Source: Flammeovirgaceae bacterium
GTDB lineage: Bacteria > Bacteroidota > Bacteroidia > Cytophagales > Cyclobacteriaceae
Length of the DNA: 64,000 bases
Assembly: GCA_016712035.1 (NCBI GenBank)
Contig: JADJRT010000007.1
Location: 62,001 to 126,000 of the forward strand
Direction of reading: 5' to 3'
Below the pieces are notes generated by a model. The model was not told where the DNA came from. It ran no database searches and was given only the letters and a program-made list of their open reading frames with translations. Of the stretch, positions 55,067 through 64,000 are shown one piece after another (position 1 is the first letter of the stretch; each line of letters starts with the position of its first letter). A program made the translations under genes and the position numbers.

Positions 55067-58000
55067 ATGAAGAAATTATTTCCAGTAGGGGTTCTACTTG
55101 TTTTCTTATTCTCTTGTTCTGAAGATAAACCGAGAGTTCTCATTTTTTCTAAAACGAAGGAATATCGCCACGAATCGATAACTGCGGGTAAAGTAGCGCT
55201 CTTAAAAATGGGTGCTGAAAAGGGATTCGCGGTTGACACCACTGAGTCAGCAGATGTTTTTACTGAAGAGAATTTAAAGAAATATAACGCAGTTGTTTTT
55301 TTAAGTACTACGGGTGATGTGTTAAATCAAGCACAACAAAATGAATTCATGCGATTTATTCAAGCGGGCGGTGGTTATTTGGGGATTCACGCTGCCGCAG
55401 ATACAGAGTATGATTGGTGGTGGTACGGAAAACTGGTAGGCGCTTATTTCTTAAGTCACCCCGAACAGCAAGAAGCTAAGTTTGTGAAAGTAGCGCCCTT
55501 TGGCGATGGATTGAATTTGCCTGACGAATGGATGCGGAAGGATGAGTTGTATAACTACAAAAAAATAAATCCAGAGATTAATGTTCTGTATAAATTAGAT
55601 GAGACTTCTTACAAAGGTGGCGAGAATGGAGATAATCACCCGATAGCCTGGTATCATGATTTTGATGGCGGTCGTTCGTTCTACACAGGTATGGGGCATA
55701 CAGATGAATCGTATATTGATCCGCAATATCTGGATCATGTATATCAGGGATTGGTCTACGCAATGGGTAAGAGCAAGCCCGATTTCAGCAAAGCCCGCGC
55801 AAAGAGAACACCCGAAGAAAACAGGTTTACAAAAGTAGTGTTGGGTTATAATTTAGATGAGCCCACAGAGATGGCGATTTTGCCGGACAGCCGAATCATT
55901 TTTATTGAGAGAAAGGGCGCGGTAAAACTTTACGATCCTAAGACCGACACGATCTCTGTAATCAATACATTTAATGTTGGGACAAAGTTTGAAGACGGGA
56001 TGTTAGGTATAACTACCGATCCGGATTTTGATAAGAACAACTGGGTTTACATCTACTATTCACATCCGGAAAGATCAGCAAACGTGTTATCGCGCTTTGT
56101 GTTTGATGGTCAAAAAGTTGATCAGGCTTCTGAGAAGGAAATGCTGGAAGTGGTTACGCAACGTGAAACATGTTGTCATACAGGAGGATCATTAACATTT
56201 GGTCCAGGAAAAAATTTGTTTCTTTCCACGGGTGATAACACAAGCCCGTTTGAATCGGATGGGTTTAGCCCGGCTGATGAAAGTGCTGGTCGATCTCCGT
56301 TTGATGCGATGAAATCTTCATCAAACACTAACGACTTACGCGGAAAGATTTTGCGCATCCATCCAGAGCAAGACGGAACCTACACAATTCCTGATGGAAA
56401 TCTTTTCCCGAAAGGAGAAGACAAAACCCGCCCTGAAATTTATGTGATGGGTAACCGTAATCCTTATCGCATATCGGTTGATCAGAAAACTGGATTTTTA
56501 TATTGGGGCGAGGTGGGACCCGATGCTGGTAATGATAGCCCTGAACGCGGCCCACGGCTACGATGAAGTAAATCAGGCCCAAAAGCCGGGTTACTTTGGC
56601 TGGCCTTTGTTTGTCGGTGGAAACTATGCCTACGCTAAATATGATTTTGAAAGTAAGACAATAGGAGCAAAGGCTGATGCTAACAAGCCTATGAACACAT
56701 CCCCAAACAATACAGGTAAAACTGAATTGCCTCCGGTGAGTCCGCCATTTGTATGGTATCCGTATGCAGAGTCCCCGGATTTTCCGCTTGTAAAAACGGG
56801 TGGCCGCAATGCGATGGCAGGTCCGGTTTACTATTCAGAAAACTTTAAAGGAAAGGCTGAAGCATTTCCAGATTACTTCGATGGCAAGCTATTGATGTAT
56901 GACTGGATGCGTAACTGGATGCGTTTAGTTACCATGAATGAGAAAGGGGCTATCATGGATATTGAACCGTTTATGGAAAACATTCAATTCAATAATACCA
57001 TTGATATGGCCTATGGTCCGGATGGAAAATTGTACACACTTGAATATGGAACCAAATGGTTCGCACAAAATATGGATGCCCGTTTGTCCCGAATTGATTA
57101 TAATGGTGGCAACCGCCCACCACACGCTGAGTTAAAAGCAAGCAAAGTTTCGGGAGCTATTCCATTGACAGTTAATTTTTCGGCTGGCGAAAGTTCTGAT
57201 CCGGATGGAGATGCCGTAACCTACGAATTGGAAATTAAAGGTGAAGTTCAGTCAGGAGCAACAGATTTCAATTACACCTTTGACAAGCCCGGAATCTATC
57301 ATCCAAAATTAACAGCGACTGATTCTAAAGGATCAAAATCAACAACCGAGGTAACGATTATCGCAGGTAACGAACCTCCGGTAATTGATGTTACTGTTAG
57401 CGGAAATCCGGATTACTTTTTACCTGGTGGCTCTGTCAATTACAAAGTTTCTGTTACCGACAAAGAAGATGGTTCAACAACCGATGGTAAGATTGCTGCA
57501 GTGCGTGTCTTGACTACGCTTGATTTTCATCCACAAGGCTATGACATGACAAAAATTGCGCAAGGTCATCAACGCTCAGAATTACCGGGTAAATTATTGA
57601 TTGCCGAAAGTGATTGTAAGTCCTGTCATTTGATTGATCAAAAATCTGCGGGGCCAAGCTACAAAGAGGTAGCCAAGCGCTATTCAAAAGACGTAAAAGC
57701 AACGGACGTCCTGAGTAATAAAATTATGAATGGTGGTTCTGGTGTGTGGGGTAAGTTGCTATGGCTGCGCACCCGCAGTTAACCAAAGCCCAGACAACAC
57801 AAATGGTGGAATACATTCTTTCGCTTGCTAATGAAGAAAAGATTAAAAGTCTACCACTTGCAGGTAAAGCAAATTTTGCTGTTGTGCCACCTCCGGGACC
57901 AGCTGCTACTTCAGCGTACGTTCTTACTGTAACCTATGAAGACAATGGAGCCAATGGAATGCCTTCGTTGTCTGCAACAAAACAAGTTTTCTTCAACGCA

Positions 58001-58405
58001 CCAATCCTCAACGCGAATAATGCGGCTGATCTGACGGGAGGACTTAGAAAATCAAACGCAGCTGGCTTTAGTTTTCTTGATAATGTAAAACATAATTCAT
58101 CAGCTACTTTTAAAGGCGTTGACTTATCGGGTGTTGGTAAACTAAACCTGGTGGTTGTGGAACAAGGCAGCTCAAAAAGTGGTGAAGTCGAGATTTGGCT
58201 TGATTCTAAAACAGGAACGAAACTGGGAAGTGTGAATTTTGAGAACGCTCCTAAAATGGAAGTTCAATCAGGAATATTCATGAGACCTGGTGGTATTTCA
58301 ATACCTGCCACTTCAGGTAAGCATGATTTAGTGCTTGTATTTAAAAATGAAAAAGCAGGAGAGGGTGATTTATTTATCTTCAATCAGGTGTCGTTAGCAA
58401 AGTAA
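55067..58405 (+). CDS. ThuA - sugar dehydrogenase - PKD - cytochrome c - binding-domain lipoprotein (two frameshifts)
   Basis: About 1,113 residues. Lipobox F-S-C (LLVFLFSCSED). Order: ThuA-like amidotransferase-fold domain (~20-235: FSKTKEYRHESI, GGYLGIHAAADTEYDW), PQQ-type glucose/sorbosone dehydrogenase propeller (~250-690: CCHTGGSLTFGPG, GKILRIHP, YVMGNRNPYRI, LYTLEYGTKW), PKD domain (~690-780), cytochrome c (CKSCH ~850, NGGSGVWGK) and a C-terminal beta-sandwich (~960-1112) like carbohydrate-binding modules. Breaks at ~56560 (GPHGYDEVNQAQKPG) and ~57757 (one G missing: GKVAMAAHPQLT). It probably oxidises sugars at the outer surface or in the periplasm, with haem as internal electron acceptor. 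Confidence 0.85.
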
Positions 58406-58423
58406 ACTTTTAAGTAAAATATT

Positions 58424-59272
58424 ATGGATCGCAGAAAATTTATTCAAACATCTGCTATTGCTACAGCGGGCATGCTTACACTACCTTCCATTTTTGCAGA
58501 AGCGAAAGGAAAAAAAGCCATTGGCTTGCAGTTATACACCTTGCGTGATGTAATCATGAACGATGTAAAAGGCACCTTGGATAAAGTGGCATCATGGGGG
58601 TATACCGAAGTGGAAACGTACGGCTATGGCGATGGTAAATTATTTGGAATGCCGGTGGCTGAATTTGGAGCACATTTAAAAGGCATTGGTGTGCAGGTGG
58701 TGAGCGGTCACTATGGAATTGATTTGCTTTCTAATAATTGGGATAAAGCCTGTGCAGATGCTCAATCTATGGGGCAAAAATACGTTGTAGTGCCCTGGTT
58801 AGATCAGAAGTATTATAGTTCACTAGATGAATTGAAACGCACGTGCCAGGCAATTAATAGTGCCGCCCTCGTTGCCAAAAAGTATAAGCTTAGAATGGGC
58901 TACCACAACCATGCGTTTGAATTCGAGCCAGTGGAAGGAAAAGTGATGTTTGATGTAATGCTAGATGAGTTAGATCCAAAACTCGTTGCTATTGAAATGG
59001 ATTTGTATTGGATGGTAAACGCCAATCAGGATCCGTTCAAGTATTTTGAAGAATATCCTGGTCGATTTGAATTATGGCATGTGAAAGACATGGATAAAAA
59101 TAATCGCGAGAACAATGCGGATGTGGGCACGGGTTCTATTGATTTTACCAAACTTTTTAAATCAGCCAAAAAATCAGGTATGAAAAAATTCTTTGTGGAG
59201 CAGGAAACCTATCCATCTAATCCAATGCAAAGTGTTGAGAACAGCATTAAATACTTGAAGACTATTCTGTAA
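58424..59272 (+). CDS. Tat-exported sugar isomerase/epimerase-like TIM barrel
   Basis: 282 residues. A twin-arginine signal (MDRRKFIQTSAIATAGMLTLP) shows export in folded form, so a periplasmic enzyme with bound metal. AP-endonuclease-2-type barrel: ETYGYGDGKLFG, GYHNHAFEFEPV (His/Glu ligands), AIEMDLYWMV, LWHVKDMDKN and FVEQETYP. Same superfamily as the cytoplasmic copy at 52839. Probably isomerises or cleaves an oxidised sugar produced by the neighbouring dehydrogenase. Intact; 18 bases after the giant protein. Confidence 0.88.
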   Translation: MDRRKFIQTSAIATAGMLTLPSIFAEAKGKKAIGLQLYTLRDVIMNDVKGTLDKVASWGYTEVETYGYGDGKLFGMPVAEFGAHLKGIGVQVVSGHYGIDLLSNNWDKACADAQSMGQKYVVVPWLDQKYYSSLDELKRTCQAINSAALVAKKYKLRMGYHNHAFEFEPVEGKVMFDVMLDELDPKLVAIEMDLYWMVNANQDPFKYFEEYPGRFELWHVKDMDKNNRENNADVGTGSIDFTKLFKSAKKSGMKKFFVEQETYPSNPMQSVENSIKYLKTIL

Positions 59273-59398
59273 CATGATTTTCAAAGGCCTAATGGGTGAC
59301 CGTGTATAAATCAGTGTGATTGTTTATTTTTAGTAACCTTGATCATTAGCTCCTGGTATTTTGTTCGATTTATTTTTAGCAGTAGGCTAAATTCATTC

Positions 59399-61685
59399 AT
59401 GGTTAGATTTTTATTATTATTTATTCTGGGCAATACTTTTTTGTTGCAAGGTCAAGACATAACTCAATCAGTTACTGGCAAGGTTAAAGATATCTCTACT
59501 TTCACAGAATTGGCGGGGGCAAGCATCTCCATTTTTTCTGGTAGTGAATTAATAACCGGAGCTTCCACGGATTCGGAAGGGCAATTCAGATTCAGTTTGC
59601 CTCCAGGCCGATATCGGCTAGTCGTGTCGTTTACAGGTTATGTTTCTATAGAAAACGAGTTACTGGTTATTGCTGGAAAGATGCCGGCATTAGAAATCCT
59701 GCTTCAGGAATCGCCTACTCTTTGGCTGAAGTAGTAGTGAGTCCGGAAAGTATTTCGGAGCCAGGTGTCACCTCACTTTCTATTGAAAAGACCTTACGGG
59801 CACCCGCCAATTTTTTTGATCCTGTGCGCATGCTTACTTCTTATCCGGGGGTGGTAACAGCCAATGATCAGGCGAATTCAATTATTGTAAAAGGATATTC
59901 CCCAATGGAATTTTATGGCGATTACAAGGTTTGGATATCATTAATCCAAACCACACGGCTAATGCGGGTACACTCAGCGACAAACCCACTGCCAACGGTG
60001 GGGGTGTGAGTGTTCTCAGTGCGCAGATACTTGACCGCACAGACTTTTATTCGGGTAATTTACCGACACGTTACGGAAATGCACTGGCGGGTGTAATGAA
60101 CATGTCGTTGCGGCCGGGTTCAAGCGAAAAGATTGAATATACCGCACAAGCAAGTTTAATTGGAATAGACTTAGCTGCCGAGGGGCCCTTCAGCAAGAAA
60201 AGTGAAAGTTCGTTTTTAGTAAACTACCGGTACTCAACTGTGGGTCTGTTGTCACAAGTAGGCGTTGACTTTGGCGATGAAGCAATCGGTTTTCAGGATC
60301 TTTCTTTTCATCTGAATTTCCCTGGTAAAAGCTCAGCAAATCTTTCTGTCTTTGGCTTTGGTGGGCTAAGTAAAAATGAATTTGACGCCAAGCCAGAAAG
60401 TGAATGGGAAGAAGAGAAAGATCGATACACGATCGATTACGATGGCAAAGTATACGGAGTTGGGTTCGTTAATCAGTTTAAGCCGGGATGGTTATCCTTA
60501 AGCCTGGGCGCATCTCTTTCAGGGCAGGAACAAAACCGAACTTCGCAGGGTACAACGGTACCTTATCCAGCTATTTATTCAGAAAGTTATTTTTCTAACC
60601 GCCTGCTGGTTTCTACATTTCTAAAGGGCGTTCGTAAAATCAAAAATGGTTTGTTGGAGGCAGGTGTTGTGGCAGATTATTTAGATAATGAAATGGACGT
60701 TTCTACCGTAACCCCATTATATATCGATTCATTTTACCCGAATGCTTCTGGAACAGTTAACGGAATGCTTTGGCAACCGTATGCGAATTGGACGCACTAC
60801 GTTGGGAAGCTTACTTTGAATGCCGGTATGCGGTATGTAAACTTTGGCTACAATAACACCGATGCCTTAGAACCGCGTGTGAGTGTCTCAGGAAATTTAG
60901 ACAAAAACTCAATTACACTTTCTTATGCGGCAACCAGCCAATGGCAACAAGTACAAACCTACAGTACGCAAGGAAACAACCAGCTACCTTTTACTAAAAG
61001 CAATCAATTTGCCTTAGAGTGGCGAAGGAAATTCAATACAGACATTAGTATTGTCTCTTCCATTTATTATCACGAACTAAATAACGTGCCTATCGTATCG
61101 GGTAGTGCTAATTACTCCTTGATCAATCAATGGGAGGATTTTCCACGGGGTAATTTGGTTAGTGAGGGTAAAGGCAAAAACTATGGCATAGAAGCTTTCG
61201 TTGAAAAGCGGTTTTACGAAAATTTGTACTTCATAGTTTCTGGATCGGCATATAAGTCGCAATACCAGAATGGCGATGCCTCGTACAGGGATTCTCGCTT
61301 TAGTGGAGATTTTACAAGTAGTTTTTTGGCTGGCAAAGAGTGGAAAAAAACTACTAAGACTTTTGGCATTCACGCCCGCGTGCTTTATTCGGGCGGGCTT
61401 AGGCAAGCGCCCATCGATGAGTTTGCTTCCTCACTTTTAGGAACTACTGTTTATGATTTAACACAAGGGTATCGTATTCAATTGCCAAATTATTTTAGAT
61501 CCGATCTTCGCGTTAGCTGGCGCAAAGACAAACCCGGATATACCCGTACCCTATCAGTAGATATTCAAAACCTAACTAACTATCAAAATGTGGCTTTTAT
61601 CTACTTTGACACATTTCTACAAGATACCGTCTCGAAATACCAATTAGGTATTATTCCGGTAATAGCTTATCGAGTGGATTTCTGA
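59399..61685 (+). CDS. TonB-dependent receptor with carboxypeptidase-like N-terminus (two frameshifts)
   Basis: About 763 residues. The start ATG at 59399 opens a signal peptide ([19 protein letters not shown]); a longer frame from 59339 is unlikely. Residues ~20-110 form a carboxypeptidase-regulatory-like domain ([30 protein letters not shown]). Breaks at ~59712 ([14 protein letters not shown]) and ~59913 ([17 protein letters not shown]) are repaired by one base each. Plug ([10 protein letters not shown]) and barrel follow, ending [11 protein letters not shown]. It is shorter than SusC and lacks a SusD partner, so it is a stand-alone receptor; ligand unknown. Confidence 0.85.
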
Positions 61686-61740
61686 TAAAAATCACCTATT
61701 TCAATCGTTTGCAAGGCTTTATTTTGAGGTTGAGACTTCT

Positions 61741-61748
61741 TACTTTTG
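61741..61748 (+). promoter_or_regulatory. Candidate -7 element of pckG
   Basis: TACTTTTG matches the Bacteroidota -7 consensus TAnnTTTG exactly, 22 bases before the pckG ATG. TTTG words at 61723 and 61708 are 14 and 29 bases upstream, neither at the ideal spacing, so the -33 element is unclear. Confidence 0.4.
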
Positions 61749-61770
61749 CCTCGTAATAAACCCTAATCAA

Positions 61771-63621
61771 ATGACTGTTACTGATAATAAAACCTATGTT
61801 GTAGATCATCCTGCGCTGCTTACCTGGGTAAATGAGATTGCTTCCTTGTGCACGCCCGATCAAATTCAATGGTGCGATGGATCAACAACAGAATACAATA
61901 ACCTTTGCGAAGCGCTGGTGAATAAAGGCACTTTCATTCGTTTAAACCCAGAGAAGCGACCCAATAGTTTTGCATGCTTCAGTGACCCAAGCGATGTTGC
62001 GCGGGTTGAAGACCGCACGTATATCTGCTGCAAACGAAAAGAAGATGCGGGACCTACAAACAATTGGGTAGAGCCGAAGCAAATGACGCAGACCTTGCAC
62101 CCGCTGCTAAGCGGTTGCATGAAAGGGCGCACCATGTACGTAATTCCGTTTAGCATGGGGCCGGTTGGTTCTGATATTTCTCAAATCGGAATTGAGATTA
62201 CCGACTCAGAATACGTGGTGGTCAACATGCACATCATGACACGCGTAGGCAAGCGGGTAATTGATGCCTTGGGGAATGATGGTGAATTTGTAAAATGTTT
62301 ACATACGGTTGGCGCACCCTTGAAACCCGGAGCGCAAGATGCGAAGTGGCCCACCAATGCTACCACGAAATACATAGTCCACTATCCCGAAGATCGTTCA
62401 ATCGTTTCTTATGGTTCGGGGTATGGCGGTAATGCGCTATTAGGTAAGAAATGTTTTGCGTTGCGCATTGCCTCAGTAATGGCTAAAGAAGAAAGCTGGC
62501 TTGCCGAGCACATGTTATTAATGGGTGTTGAAAGCCCGGATGGACAGAAAAACTATTTAGCAGCCGCCTTCCCAAGTGCTTGCGGCAAAACAAATTTTGC
62601 GATGCTTATTCCTCCAAAAGATTTAAATGGCTGGAAAGTAACTACGGTAGGCGATGACATTGCCTGGATAAAACCTGGCAAGGATGGAAAAATGTATGCA
62701 ATCAACCCGGAAGCAGGCTACTTTGGTGTAGCCCCGGGCACCAATGAAAAAACAAATCCGAATGCAATGGCTACTATTGCTAAGAATACAATCTTTACGA
62801 ACGTTGCCGTTACTGAAGACAATGATATTTGGTGGGAAGGGATGACTAAAGAACCACCTAAAAATTTGACGGATTGGCGCGGACAAAAATGGGATTCTAC
62901 AGCAGGCAAACCAGCCGCACATCCCAACGCGCGATTTACGGCTCCTGCCCATCAATGTCCAAGCATTGATCCGGAATGGGAAAACCCGGAAGGGGTGTTG
63001 GTGAGTGCGTTTATTTTTGGAGGACGAAGAAGTACTACCATTCCATTGGTGTATCAAACAAGTAACTGGGCCTATGGCGTTTACTTAGCTGCAACTATGG
63101 GCTCTGAAACAACGGCCGCGGCCTTTGGTGAGGTAGGGAAGGTGCGCAGAGATCCGTTCGCTATGTTGCCTTTCTGCGGCTATCACATGGGCGATTACTT
63201 TAATCATTGGTTGCAGTTTGGTCGTAACCTGCAAGCACCACCACGCGTGTTTGGTGTAAATTGGTTTCGCAAAGATGCCGAAGGAAAATTCATTTGGCCC
63301 GGCTTTAGTGACAATATGCGTATCCTAAAATGGATTGTTCAAAAGATCAGAGGCGAATCGAATGCGGTAGAGAGCCCTATTGGTTGGATGCCGACTTACG
63401 ATGACATTGACTGGACGGGTTTGGATTTTACACCTGAGCAGTTTGAAGCGATTATGGATATCGACAGGGAAGAATGGAAAGCTGAGTTGCTGCAACATGC
63501 AGAGTTGTTTGAACGTATGTATGATAAACTTCCTAAAGAATTTATTTTCATGCGCGAGTTGTTACTCTCCAGCTTGTGGCGCTCACCAGCGAAGTGGCGG
63601 TTGGAGCCGGAGCGGTATTGA
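61771..63621 (+). CDS. pckG: Phosphoenolpyruvate carboxykinase (GTP)
   Basis: 616 residues, the normal length for the GTP enzyme. [13 protein letters not shown] is the phosphate loop with the hyper-reactive Cys of this family; [14 protein letters not shown] and [17 protein letters not shown] form the metal/oxaloacetate and guanine sites; [14 protein letters not shown] and FGVNWFRKD are also conserved. It converts oxaloacetate plus GTP to phosphoenolpyruvate, feeding gluconeogenesis or replenishing C4 acids. It is intact and followed by a strong terminator, so it is probably monocistronic. Confidence 0.96.
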   Translation: MTVTDNKTYVVDHPALLTWVNEIASLCTPDQIQWCDGSTTEYNNLCEALVNKGTFIRLNPEKRPNSFACFSDPSDVARVEDRTYICCKRKEDAGPTNNWVEPKQMTQTLHPLLSGCMKGRTMYVIPFSMGPVGSDISQIGIEITDSEYVVVNMHIMTRVGKRVIDALGNDGEFVKCLHTVGAPLKPGAQDAKWPTNATTKYIVHYPEDRSIVSYGSGYGGNALLGKKCFALRIASVMAKEESWLAEHMLLMGVESPDGQKNYLAAAFPSACGKTNFAMLIPPKDLNGWKVTTVGDDIAWIKPGKDGKMYAINPEAGYFGVAPGTNEKTNPNAMATIAKNTIFTNVAVTEDNDIWWEGMTKEPPKNLTDWRGQKWDSTAGKPAAHPNARFTAPAHQCPSIDPEWENPEGVLVSAFIFGGRRSTTIPLVYQTSNWAYGVYLAATMGSETTAAAFGEVGKVRRDPFAMLPFCGYHMGDYFNHWLQFGRNLQAPPRVFGVNWFRKDAEGKFIWPGFSDNMRILKWIVQKIRGESNAVESPIGWMPTYDDIDWTGLDFTPEQFEAIMDIDREEWKAELLQHAELFERMYDKLPKEFIFMRELLLSSLWRSPAKWRLEPERY

Positions 63622-63642
63622 TTATAGCACTTAACATCATCC

Positions 63643-63684
63643 AAGTTGTTGTGGGTTGTTTGACCCACAACAACTTCTTTTTTT
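63643..63684 (+). terminator. Rho-independent terminator after pckG
   Basis: A 14-bp perfect stem (AAGTTGTTGTGGGT with ACCCACAACAACTT), a 6-base loop and a T7 run starting at 63678. It begins 22 bases after the pckG stop. The remaining ~185 bases to 63870 hold no gene that I can see. Confidence 0.9.
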
Positions 63685-63869
63685 AGTCATTCCGGGCGAG
63701 TGAATTCGTTTTATGAGTATTAAAAATCTTAACGAGACTCGGAATCTTTTTTTTGCCATCAAATAGCCGTGTAAAATTTCTTAGATCGCGATTCTCTTTT
63801 AAACAAAAGTTTATAGTGACCGCGAAAGTAAAATAGAAGGATACATTGCATTACCATCCTGAACTTAAC

Positions 63870-64000
63870 ATGCGACTTGTCAGCTCAATAGTACTAATAG
63901 CGATCGGCATTTTTTCTGCCCATTTTTCGCTGTGTCAGGAAACGTGCGAATTAAAAAAGGATCAGAATAGGCATTAAAGTTTTTAGTTGTACTAGCACGA
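63870..64000 (+). CDS. Start of an exported START-like protein (cut by window end, frameshifted)
   Basis: ATG at 63870 opens a signal peptide (MRLVSSIVLIAIGIFSAHF) followed by QETCELKKDQN. As sequenced the frame stops at TAA (63974-63976), but the next frame reads GIKVFSCTST. CELKKDxxGIKV is the usual opening of exported START/lipid-transfer domain proteins in this phylum, so I infer a frameshift near 63967. Only ~43 residues are visible, so the assignment is tentative. Confidence 0.4.

Noticed and set aside
59339..59398. Longer N-terminus for the TonB-dependent receptor
   Set aside because: The added 20 residues precede a full signal peptide starting at 59399.
63690..63762. Second terminator-like hairpin with a T8 run after pckG
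   Set aside because: The stem is only about 6 bp (ATTCCG/CGGAAT) with a loop of more than 40 bases; the stem at 63643 already explains termination.

Overview
The window looks like a chromosomal piece of a member of the Bacteroidota, most likely a Cytophagales-type environmental bacterium (inference). The evidence is a SusC/SusD pair, many lipoproteins with Bacteroidota-style signal peptides, perfect -7 elements of the form TAnnTTTG, GTP-type PEP carboxykinase, a catalytically degenerate Nudix sugar regulator and FG-GAP/ASPIC lipoproteins. No tRNA, rRNA, CRISPR array, phage or transposase was seen.

Layout. 0-6.5 kb: housekeeping and stress genes (RidA-like end, GT39 membrane glycosyltransferase, L-2-hydroxyglutarate oxidase, class II glutamine amidotransferase, exported MsrB and MsrA, an unknown lipoprotein). 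6.6-13 kb, minus strand: a glucoside operon, lacI - GH31 alpha-glucosidase - SLC45/GPH-like sugar permease - esterase. 13.2-29.7 kb, plus strand: divergent susC-susD, then five consecutive lipoproteins (three paralogues of about 1,100 residues with FG-GAP/VCBS and ASPIC/UnbV repeats, one small unknown lipoprotein, and a PAP2/vanadium-haloperoxidase-type protein). This block is the best candidate for an undescribed system. 29.9-35.2 kb: second SLC45-like permease, GlpF, GlpK, GlpD. 35.2-37.2 kb: DUF3179 and DUF1080 proteins. 37.2-43.4 kb: intracellular maltodextrin breakdown (GH13, ROK kinase remnant, PfkB kinase, beta-phosphoglucomutase, GH65 phosphorylase). 43.4-46.5 kb: serine hydrolase, DUF1232 protein, membrane zinc-ribbon protein. 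46.6-51.6 kb: xylose locus (MFS permease and Nudix-type regulator facing xylB-xylA). 51.7-59.3 kb: an oxidative sugar cluster (Gfo/Idh/MocA oxidoreductase, two TIM-barrel isomerases, cytochrome c, DUF1080, and a ThuA - sugar dehydrogenase - PKD - cytochrome c protein). 59.4-64 kb: TonB-dependent receptor, PEP carboxykinase, and the start of a START-like protein.

Working together, SusCD and the permeases would bring in alpha-glucosides. GH31, GH13 and GH65 would cut or phosphorolyse them, and beta-PGM and sugar kinases would feed glycolysis. The 51.7-59.3 kb cluster looks like periplasmic and cytoplasmic oxidation or 3-keto-glycoside handling. PckG connects to gluconeogenesis.

Caution for every reader: about 40 single- or double-base indels interrupt roughly half of the genes. 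Wherever I could reconstruct the protein, the break usually sits in a homopolymer, and adding one base restores a conserved motif. I therefore treat these as probable sequencing/assembly errors and report each broken gene as one feature, with the breakpoints in the evidence.
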